In this document: positions 11,442 to 20,579 of the stretch, piece after piece
Layout of the letters: every line of letters starts with the position of its first letter
Numbering within the stretch: position 1 is the stretch's first letter
Source of the DNA: Eustoma russellianum
Taxonomy: Eukaryota > Streptophyta > Magnoliopsida > Gentianales > Gentianaceae
Reading direction: 5' to 3'
DNA: 64,000 nucleotides
Assembly: GCA_036186865.1 (NCBI GenBank)
Contig: AP025040.1
Coordinates: forward strand, 45,944,321 to 46,008,320
Notes under the pieces: generated by a model
The model's input: the letters and a program-made list of their open reading frames with translations, nothing else
Databases searched by the model: none
Told to the model about the DNA's origin: nothing
Translations under genes and position numbers: made by a program

Positions 11442-12194
11442 AGAACCATATTAATATTACAAATTCATGCATATGGGACAGCAGAATTTTATTTCAGAAT
11501 CGTATCAACGCATTTTACTCTACGTCTTATAATACAATACTCTGTCAGATAAGAGATGATGACAACACAAGCAAAACCAAGAAGCCACCTGGCAGACCAA
11601 TCAAATCTTATACTGTTCCCACAACTTGTAAGAATTAAGGAACAGGATCTGGAAGAAATCCTTACACTAACTTGTCAATGTTACAAACTCATTTTGCATT
11701 TAAAATCTAGTGAACAAACCTAATTCAAATGGCCCTGTGGCAGTTGATTTGAAGTCAAATATTTGCTCCTAGAAAGATTCGAAACAAAAGGACAATCATA
11801 TTTTTATTTATTTTGCGGACAAGGACCATCATACTTAAATCTAGTTCAAGTAACAAATCTTTGAGACATTTAACTATATTTATAGTTAAATATTGTGAAT
11901 TAACAGTTGCTCGACGCATCTTGACGCAATTTTCATTATGGGTCATCAGTAAACAATCTATGTATATTTCTAACACATGGGGTATGATTGCGTACATCCG
12001 ACTCTTCTCATATCCTGCCATAGACGGGAGCCTCTGAGGCAATGGGGTAATGCTGTTGTATAGTTAAACTTGGCAATTTTATAACTGTAAGACTAACAGT
12101 TGCTAATAGTACAAGCAGATATTTTAAAGTGAATTGTTTAGTTCATGTGGTCGAAAAGGGGGGGGGGGGGGGATGTCAACGTCGACATGTGAGT
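11442..12194. other. Downstream region of the CDCA7 gene
   Basis: Holds the presumptive 3' UTR of the minus-strand CDCA7 gene. On its mRNA this includes a run of 15 C (plus-strand G run 12158-12172) starting 22 nt after the stop codon. A truncated SINE lies at 11891-12058. No other gene is seen. Confidence 0.5.
11891..12058 (+). mobile_element. (GTT)n-tailed SINE, 5'-truncated, with target duplication
   Basis: About 168 bp of the window's SINE family, starting at the internal TATTGTGAA motif and ending GGTAATGCTGTTG. It is flanked by the direct repeat TATAGTTAAA at 11881-11890 and 12059-12068. It lies in the likely 3' UTR or downstream flank of the CDCA7 gene. Confidence 0.75.
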
Positions 12195-15100
12195 TTACGA
12201 ATTGGAGAACATACTCTTTAACAACATGCCCTTTGACTCCAAGACCTCAGAATGTGCTTGTGCAGCTTCATGTTTGATTTGAGCGATAATAGTTTCCTGC
12301 TCCGAGATGGACAAAAAAGAACCGTTCTTCTTGATAATTGCTTTGGCGATCTCATCTTGTATTTTCTGCTTCAATGATTTTTCCTACGGGAAAATGAATC
12401 AATTTCATGAATTAATGACTTCTCAATGGATAATCACTGCTTGATTGCTTTACAAGGAAACAGAAGTTCTTATTCTTGATTTACCTTATTTCTTGCACCA
12501 GCAACCTTTTCTTTCTGTTCCTTTGCTCTCTCAGAATGTTCAGAGACTTGATCATCAATCCAGTTCCTGACCTTTCTGTACACGAGAATGAGGAAAACTT
12601 TCAGTCACTACAAGAAAGAGAAGGAAATAGATCATTTCTGATAGTGCAAGGATCTGTCATTGTCAGTATGACTTACGCAGTTCCAAGAACTTCATCGCAC
12701 AAAACATTTAAAATCTGAAGCTTTTCAGAGAACCTCAGGTTATCATATCCATCAGCTCTCTTAGACAAATGAGCCAATGGAAGTGAATTTAGGATACTTT
12801 CAGATTCAGAGATGCACTCTTTCAGTGCCTGAACCCACAACTGCTTCCCGTTTGATGGACTTAACACCACAGACCTGCATAATTATAAGAAATCTCTTTC
12901 AGGAGAGAAAATTGTGGTAATCACTATACATTGACATTGTTGAACAACTTATACCCTTCTCGCTCTTCCTGAATCATAGAAATAAGGTGAATATGAAACT
13001 GAACAGTGGCGGAGTATTTTCCTCGACGACTGGTTCGGCTGTGTATTAAATCTTTGAGAACACATTCTGGCTGACCTTTCTTCACATCAAGAATCTGCAG
13101 GCAACCATGCAAGTGAGCTTAACCCGTTAAAGTAACAAGACACACAACGTTAAAGAACCAACAACTTAAGTTAAAGTGGCAGAATTGCAACAGAGACTAG
13201 CAGTGTTCCCCTATGCAAGAGCCCATCAGATATTTTAATCAAAATGACAAATAAATGAACAGGTGTGACTTTCAAAATTGTCCATATGCATTCATGGACG
13301 AAAGAGGGTGGAAATCATAAGGATATAATAGAGTTAGAAATCTTAAAGCAGAATACTTGCCTTTCCAAAAGCAGAACAAAATTCTAAAAATTGCAAAGCT
13401 TTGCCAATATCTTCTGGAGGTATTTCAATGCCATCAATAGATGTTAACTCGGATCCATGGGGTAATTGAATGTCTTCGTCAATATTGTACCCTTGGACCC
13501 TCTGATAGGTACAATGCATATCCATACATTTTTCAGTTGCCTTCAGTTGGACATCACAGTGATTCAAATTTCCCCTCTTCTCCATCGTATTGGTAAATAC
13601 AGAATTTGCCTTGACTGGCTCCTGGTCTAATGGAGCAGTAAAAACCTCAGAGTTTACCTTGTTCATACTTTTATTCGACTCCTTAAGCTTTCTAGGACTA
13701 GTCCGCGTCATCAACGTACCATTAGCTTGTTTTGTATTTTGCAATTTTTTCTCATCATGATTTTGCTTGAGATTGGCCATCCTTTCCGTCTCCTCTGACA
13801 TTTTGCTTTCAGGTAAAGCATTACCATCAGCGGCAACTGTTACATTATTGTTCAAAGTTCCATTTGACTGTGTATGCTTTCTAGGACTGACCCTCCTCAT
13901 CAAAGTGTCATCGCGAATGCCATCCAGCCTGTGCTGCTTTGGATTTCTCAGCTTTTTCCCATCCGAGACCACATCAGACTCAAGCGACTGGTTTCCATTG
14001 TCTGCCTTTGCTTGAACTTCTAATGTTTTCCTTTTCATGGATGTAGTATCCTCAGCATCACTGCTTCCAATGTGATTGTTTGTCTTGCAGGAACCTTCCA
14101 ACCTAGCTTTCTTAGCCTTTTCCACGACAGTGTCTAAAGGTGGAGCTGGGTGCAAGTTTGAATCTGTGTTTCCTCTAAAACTATTTTCTTTACCTGGCTT
14201 TCTAGGTGAAATGATCATGGCGTCCTATCAGATAAAGTCGGATGTGAGAACCAGCAAATATTAGAACGCAGGCAAAAAAGGGATAGCGCAATATAGGTCT
14301 CGGAGCATTGCCACAGAAACAATAATTATACAAACCTTTTCCATTGCAGCTCTCTTTCTTGGGGAAGCACCTATATCGTACACAAGTTTCCCGTTGCTCA
14401 AATGTGTGGACTCACTAACTTGCAGCATTTCCGAAACAGAGGAATATCCATTTGCTTTGGCTGTATGTGCAAGGATACCGGTAGGCTGATGACCTCGTTT
14501 CTTCCTGTAATATAACACAAAGCCTAACGTGAGAGCAAATAAAAATCAATCAAAACTATGTAAATATGACAGAGACTAACATGCAAAAGCTGCAATTGCA
14601 GATTCCGTTGCATTTCGGACAACTCCAATCTTCCTTGAGTGACACTTCTTCTGCCCTTTCACCATACCTGATTTGTCAGAACAATAATTACCGATCAGGA
14701 TCTCTTCCAAAAAGAAACAACAAATTTTCAATTTAACCCAACCTGTTCAGGAGGCATTTGTGACAGAACATTAAGGTGCAGGGCTTGTTATTTCTCTGAC
14801 CACGGCACATCGCAACGAAGTCCTTAGTTTTTTGCCGGCACTTCATAACATTTCCCAAAATCATAGATAACAGGAAGCAATAATTAATGAACCTAAACAT
14901 TTTGAACTCTAAGCTTGTGACCAAATATAAAACAATTAAGCCAATGGCTGCTACCATGAGCACGTGTTCAAACAGACATGGATGATAATGAAAAAGAATT
15001 ATCCTAAAACTCCGAAATCTCTAGGGACATGTGAGATTCCAGCAAATCACAGATATAAAACAAGAAAAGAAAATCAAAACAGAAATCTTGTACTTCTATC

Positions 15101-16011
15101 ATCACTTTTCATGAAGTACAATTAGTGATTTTTAAATTAATTCAAGTGGCACGATACATCAGCATCCAAGATACCAATTTCCATTGCAAAGGAACCTAAA
15201 CTACATCACCACTTGGTATACTTCCATTGACTAAAGCCTGCGTCCATGGAGGAGCATGTATAAAACCAACTTCTATATACCACATAACAGTCGCATAAAC
15301 CATAAAAAAAGCATATCCCAAATTAAAACTTTACCGATATCTTCAAAATATCACTCTTTTGGACATCAAGAATCAACGTATTGACAGATAACTTTGTAGA
15401 ATAGTCAAAGGTCAGCAGCCACGTAAACGAGTTACATCATAACAAGAATTAATGTGAAAGAATCGGCAAATTGTGATGGAAAAATACTCGATGTCAATAT
15501 TCATAAAGAGCATGGACCAAACAAACAGTTCAATTTCCAAAGAAAAATCTGATCATCAAGAAAACAACATATTTCAGAGAAACAATATGTACAACCCTCT
15601 TTTCAACTTCAAAATCTTAGACCCGGAAACCCGAAACCCTCTCCATTTTCTAAAGATCTAGAAATATTTCCTTTGAACTTCTTTTTGCACTTCGAATATT
15701 AAGAACTTAAAACCAGAACACTTATGAAACTCTATCAGCAATTTATACTGACTACAAACTAAAATTTCGCTGGAATACAAAAGGGTTTCTTTCTAACACC
15801 AAGAATTCATTACCTGGTGACAAGTCCTTCCATTTTCAGAGTCATAAATTCGACCACCAACAACACGAATACCGGGACACTTTTTGCGCTTTGGAACTCC
15901 GTTTCGGGGCTCATTTTCCTTCGGTTCATTAGATTTGGAGCTCATGCTTTTGTCTTTTTTCCGGTTTGGGAATAGATTTGATTTTGATGAAGAACTAGGA
16001 TCAATTGCCAT
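12195..16011 (-). CDS. CDCA7-type zinc-finger protein (zf-4CXXC_R1)
   Basis: Exons (minus): 16011-15814, 14840-14743, 14667-14581, 14504-14336, 14224-13361, 13094-12955, 12874-12677, 12575-12485, 12383-12195. All phases close, giving 677 aa. Residues ~45-137 form the cysteine-rich domain of the CDCA7/R1 family: CPGIRVVGGRIYD, TCHQCRQKT, CHKCLLNRYGERAEE, WSCPKCNGICNCSFC, KKRGHQPTGIL, with all expected cysteines present. A long, poorly conserved basic linker follows (exon 5), with two SPRK motifs (SPRKRAAMEK, ISPRKPGKE). The C-terminal ~250 residues resemble the DDT/WHIM-like part of plant homologues and end in a charged, probably helical tail. CDCA7 proteins act in the nucleus with HELLS/DDM1-type remodellers to support DNA methylation. 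That role is family knowledge; the activity of this copy is inferred. Intron 5 has a GC donor. Intron 1 (973 bp) splits the zinc finger between HQ and CR. Confidence 0.95.
13095..13360 (-). other. GC-AG intron (CDCA7 intron 5)
   Basis: The exon 5 end reads AAG followed by GCAAGT on the minus strand. Only this GC donor keeps the frame into ILDVKKGQ of exon 6; using the nearby GT two bases further in would shift the frame into a stop. The acceptor is CTGCAG. GC-AG introns are a known minority class, and the site otherwise matches the U1 consensus well. Confidence 0.85.
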
Positions 16012-16095
16012 AGCCCCAAACTATAATCCTCAACAACGGTTAGTAGAATTGCAAATTGCTGTCTCTATAACATTTCTATAAGTTTCGAACGTTAA

Positions 16096-16154
16096 GCGCC
16101 AAGTTGAAAATTTTTCGACCTTTTTTCACCCAAAGTTTTCAAAACTCGCGCGCC
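16096..16154 (-). promoter_or_regulatory. Possible E2F-like sites upstream of CDCA7
   Basis: On the minus strand TTGGCGC (16102-16096) and GGCGCGC (16154-16148) lie 85-145 bp upstream of the start codon. They resemble the E2F core (TTSSCSS). CDCA7 genes are cell-cycle/E2F targets in animals, so E2F control here is an inference from motif and family only. Confidence 0.3.
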
Positions 16155-16441
16155 TTTTCGAACCCCCCTAATTTGGGGTTTGCGATTAGGGAACCACTAA
16201 TATGTTTATTCTTACATAGTGGTAATAATTCAACCAATAAAATATTAAATCCATCGCTAGACGGCCAAGTTCTAATCCCCTAGATCCGATCCGATCCGAT
16301 CCGACCCGAGTTAATAACTTAGCTAGGTATATTTATTTTGACTTTTTAATAAAATATTATTATCAACACTCTAAGATGTCATTGTCATAACATTAAAACA
16401 TAATGACTCAATCTTGATATATACAACTTTGTTATTTGTAA

Positions 16442-16445
<4 letters not shown>

Positions 16446-16473
<28 letters not shown>
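16446..16473. repeat. (TA)n microsatellite
   Basis: An almost pure run of TA dinucleotides in an AT-rich stretch (16380-16560) with further TATATA/TACATA tracts. A short GATCC-type repeat (four ATCCG units) lies at 16283-16304. Both are intergenic upstream of the CDCA7 gene. Confidence 0.9.
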
Positions 16474-16477
<4 letters not shown>

Positions 16478-16607
16478 CATGTGTAAAACATATATATGTA
16501 TTATACATTTAGAATACATATATATAATACATACATATAGATATATATGTGTATTAACACATTATATCCATGCTCTTATGCACAGCTAACATTTTACTCG
16601 TCTTCTT

Positions 16608-17153
16608 CTAAGGATAGCAATGGGGACGATTTGGCTCGGACCCGCCCCTTTTATGTAAATCTTGTATTCAAATCCAATCCAAAACCCGAACGAGACAGAT
16701 TGATTTAAATCATCTCAATTCAAAGAAGCTTCAAATGAATCCAACCCTCCCCACTCTCCCCTATGGATTTTTCTTTTATAATACAACAACAATGAAATCT
16801 TAAATCTCTCATACAACATATGTTATTTAATCTATTTATCATGAGATAATAAGGAGGAAGCAACCAGAGGAGATAAAGATAATTGATGGGTGAGGGTGGT
16901 GGTTAGATAATGGAAGATTATGCACAGTGCGAACTGCAATAGTCCCTATATGATGTTGAAGAATGGAGATTTATATACATATATGTGTATATTAATTTTT
17001 TAATATAACGGGTAGGACGGGTCAGAAATGGATTCTCATGTTATACTCCAACCCGCTTAAACTCGGTACAAATTTGTATAATTTCATATCAACAATCTCA
17101 GACGGTTTGAATCGGATCAGGTACCAACCGAGTTGGATTGTTTTGTCAGCCCT
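16608..17153. mobile_element. hAT-like non-autonomous element (probable)
   Basis: A 546-bp segment flanked by the perfect 8-bp direct repeat GTCTTCTT (16600-16607 and 17154-17161), the TSD size of hAT transposons. The ends form only a weak inverted repeat (AAGGATAGCAA against AGGGCTGACAA). Inside, paired motifs (TTTGGCTCGGACCCG near the left, CCGAGTTGGATTG near the right) suggest decayed complementary arms. No transposase is encoded. Confidence 0.55.
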
Positions 17154-17191
17154 GTCTTCTTAATTTGCTCATTATGAACACTAAAAAGGTC

Positions 17192-17460
17192 TGTTTTTAT
17201 TTCCAATTAAGTCAAGAACATACTTTTATTTGACTTTTGAAATATGTTGGAATAAAGCAAAATGACTCACTAAATTGGGTTCGCTTCTTATATTGTGAAG
17301 TAGCAATTGATCAAAACAGCTTGACGCAATTTTCATTATGGGTCATCGAGAAACAACCTCCGCGTATTTCTAGCACATAGGTATGGTTGTGTACATCCGA
17401 CTCTTCCATACTCTCCCATAGGCAGGAGGCTCTAAGGCAATAGAGTGATGTTGTTGTTGT
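17192..17460 (+). mobile_element. (GTT)n-tailed SINE, full length
   Basis: 269 bp flanked by a 17-bp direct repeat, TGA(A/G)CACTAAAAAGGTC, at 17175-17191 and 17461-17477 (one mismatch). The body runs from TTTTTATTTCCAATT through GGAATAAAGCAAAATGACTC, the shared ATTATGGGTCATCG core and CGTGTACATCCGA-type region to (TTG)n. No open frame. I did not find unambiguous pol III A and B boxes, so SINE identity rests on length, tail and TSDs. Confidence 0.85.
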
Positions 17461-17477
17461 TGAGCACTAAAAAGGTC

Positions 17478-17934
17478 AAAGAATGAGCTTTCATGCATTT
17501 ACTAAAGAGAACATGTAGATTCATTAATATAAATTACATACACCTAGTATACCAATGCACAATTGCATTAGCTAATACACCCATTCAATTATTAAAATTA
17601 AGACTTAATCCGTGAATCTTATCCTTTTTCGCCTTTTCCTTTATTGTATTTGCTTCATCTTGACTTATGGTCATTTATATTTTGACTATTAGCATATGTC
17701 AAGCATTTCTTTCCATTTATTCATTTGGTTTGCATTCTTCATTCATTTTTTAGTTTTGGACTTCTATGTTTCAATCATCATGTGGTGAAAGTGATTTCTC
17801 CCTAAACAATTATGAACTATATAGTTTTATGGATGTGGAAAAGGATAGCAAGAAATGATATTAAATGTATAGAGGAACAACGTGAAACAAATGTGTAAGA
17901 TCATTTATCTATATCATATGCAAAATGTCATATG
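17478..17934. other. Gene-free flank of copia-2
   Basis: AT-rich with no open frame of note. The last five bases, ATATG, are the left copy of the copia-2 target duplication. Confidence 0.5.
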
Positions 17935-18695
17935 TGTTGGAAATATAGAATGAGAATATGGAAATCACAAGGAATCAAAGCCGAGACGTGACAAACTTGT
18001 CACTGTCCTTAAAGCAATTTTGCTTATACCGGTGAGCAAGGCAGTACTCAAGCAAATGCTTCCCAGGATATAACGACTATCTTTCTTCCCTTTGTTCTAG
18101 AGGAGAAAGAAGGAACTTGCTTGTTGAAGGTAGAGAAAGAGAAGAAAGAGATCAAAATAGTGCTGAGAACTCAAACTTTTTCAAAAGATAATTGTATATA
18201 TTGAAAGTAGCAAGATCTTCTATATATAGACCTTAGAAGTGTTTAAAACACTCTTTGAAATCAGTCTCACCCTTATTCTAACCTTCAAGAGCCGTTGATT
18301 ACCGTTCATAGACGAAGAGAGATGATTCTTAGATTAAAAGTTACAACTTCTGATGAACAGTTATGTCTGTTGGCACATCGATCGATACATCGATCGATCG
18401 ATGTCACTTCGATCGATCGATGTGATCGATCGAAGTCGAACAGACTACATCGATCTCTCACTTCGATCTAACTTCGATCGATCGATGTTACTTCGATCGA
18501 TCGAAGTCCTCAGATCCATGTCGATCTCTAACGTCGATCGCTCGATGTACATCGATCGATCGAAGTTAGAGATCGATGTCCAACTGAGGCTAACCCAGCT
18601 TTCTACGCTCCATACCAATCTCTCGACCGACCTCATACACGCTCTATATAAGTTTGGAGCACATGAAAATGTACTTTAACGTACTTTTTCCAACA
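17935..18695 (-). repeat. Copia-2 3' LTR (left)
   Basis: 761 bp. It contains a ~200-bp block (18378-18580) with about a dozen CGATCG hexamers arranged as palindromes such as CATCGATCGATCGATG and CTTCGATCGATCGAAG. It also has TATA-like sequences on the coding strand (CTATATATAG near 18217-18232 and TTATATAGAG near 18642-18652). The open frames reported across the palindromes on both strands are compositional artefacts. Confidence 0.95.
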
Positions 18696-19279
18696 ATCCC
18701 CCGCATGATCCAAACTTATATATGAACCTTTCATATGATAAACAACGGATTTCTTATCAATCACAATAAGATGAAGACGCATAACGGAGTAGTGACAAAC
18801 GTCTTGAACTATCCGATAGTACATCTGAAGATATATAAACGGAAATAGGGTGACAACCGTCTTGAACCACATATTTCACTACTGTTTATATGATCATACA
18901 AATGACATGTCAACATCTAACTTCATACAAGTTCGCGGTGTGGTACATTAATTGCCCTGCACCCAATCCCAGAATTCATAAGCGCTCTAGAGAGTTTTCC
19001 AGGCTCTCATAGGAAGCGGCCCCACTTCCACACTTATATAGATGATATTCATCAAGTGTGTACTACAACACACCACCATTTATAATGGCTATGAATCATC
19101 CATTAAGAGATTTAAATCTCACCCTCAAATATGCAGTAAGTACTATCCACATATACATCAACACAGGAAGGACTAAATAGTAGTACTTTATTGAATTCTT
19201 TTATGACGTGTTCTTACCATATTGAACTCCGTATGTAGCATCTCTACTAATAGCGAGTTGGGTTCCTGTCATAGAGAAT

Positions 19280-20429
19280 TCACCTCAACGGAACAAGTCC
19301 CATTCCTCTTAATGTCTTAAGAACCAGTTTTCGGTTCAAACCTTTAGTTAAGGGATCAGCTAGGTTCAACTCGGTTTTAATGTATTCCAAGTTAACCACC
19401 CCAGAACTAATCAAGTCACGTACAATATTGTGCCTCAAGCGGATATGCCGGCTCTTTCCATTATATATTTTGTTCATTGCTCGAGCAATAGCTGCCTGTG
19501 AGTCACAATGAACAAAAACAGATGGCATAGGCTTAGTCCACAAAGGAATATCAACTAGTAAATTCCTTAACCATTCCGCCTCTGAACAAGCAAGTTCTAA
19601 AGCAACAAATTCAGACTCCATTGTTGATTTAGCTTTACAAGTTTGTTTTGAGGATTTCCATGAAATGGCACCACCACCCAAAGTAAAAACATACCCACTG
19701 GTGGAATTAATCTCATCGTTATCTGTGACCCAATTAGCGTCACAATAACCTTCTAGTACTGCAGGACTTCCAGTAAATGTAAGTCCCAAGTCCATAGTAC
19801 CTCGTAGATATCTCAATAGCCGTTTCAAAGCATCCCAATGCTCTTTACTTGGACTATGAGTATATCTAGCCAAACGATTAACAGAATATGCAGTATCTGG
19901 CCTAGTACAATTCATGAGATACATAAATGATCTTAGCATACTCACATTGTGACACACCTTCATGTTTATTCTTTTCCAACCTTATGGATGCATCATACGG
20001 AGTACTAACAGGTTTGACATCAAAATGGTTAAACTTCCTCAAAATCTTTTCAACATAATGCGATTGAGAAAGCATATAACCCCCACATTTTTCTATCAAT
20101 CTAAGACCAAGAATTAAATCCGCTTTTCCCATGTCTTTCATTTCAAAAACAGATGATAAAAACACTTTAGTACCATTTACAACATCAAGACTCGTACCAA
20201 AGATTAACAAATCATCTACATATAAACAAATAACGACACCATCAAGATTTTCAAACTTACTGTAAATGCATCTATCACTTTCGTTTACAACATATCCATT
20301 AGATATCAATGCATTATCAAATTTCTCATGCCATTGCTTAGGTGCTTGTTTTAATCCATATAATGACTTCCTCAACCTACAAACTTTATGTTCTTGACCT
20401 TTTGCTATCATACCTTCGGGTTGTTTCAT
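19280..20429 (-). pseudogene. Copia-2 RT/RNase H, broken
   Basis: The distal part of the polyprotein. RT carries SLYGLKQAPKQWHEKF and the catalytic CLYVDDLLIFG, followed by KDMGKADLILGL. RNase H carries YCDANWVTD, ESEFVAL, HCDSQAAIA and the terminal LADPLTKGLN. A frameshift around 19960-19970 separates these two frames. The segment is also cut from the upstream frame by stops at ~20580 and ~20430, both at positions where relatives have Glu (GAA/GAG to TAA). Otherwise it is well conserved, which fits a recent insertion. Confidence 0.92.
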
Positions 20430-20579
20430 GTAGATTTCTTATTCTAAATCTCCATTTAGAAATGCTGTTTTAACATCCATTTGATGTATGACTAACTTAT
20501 AAATTGAAGCTAAAGCTACTAACACTCCAATAGAAGTAATCCTAGCAACAGGAGAATAGGTATCAAAGAAATCTATTCC

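Noticed and set aside
16446..16560. Possible replication origin or scaffold-attachment region from TA richness
   Set aside because: AT-rich tracts are common in plant intergenic DNA and nothing specific supports this.
18375..18570. CRISPR-like short repeats
   Set aside because: The CGATCG units are not separated by unique spacers of constant length, the sequence is an LTR, and the genome is a plant's.
18353..18679. Open frames of 108 and 63 codons in the copia-2 LTRs (and the same at 23535-23861)
   Set aside because: They come from the CGATCG palindrome array, which is open on both strands and rich in DRS repeats. No start context or conservation supports a protein.
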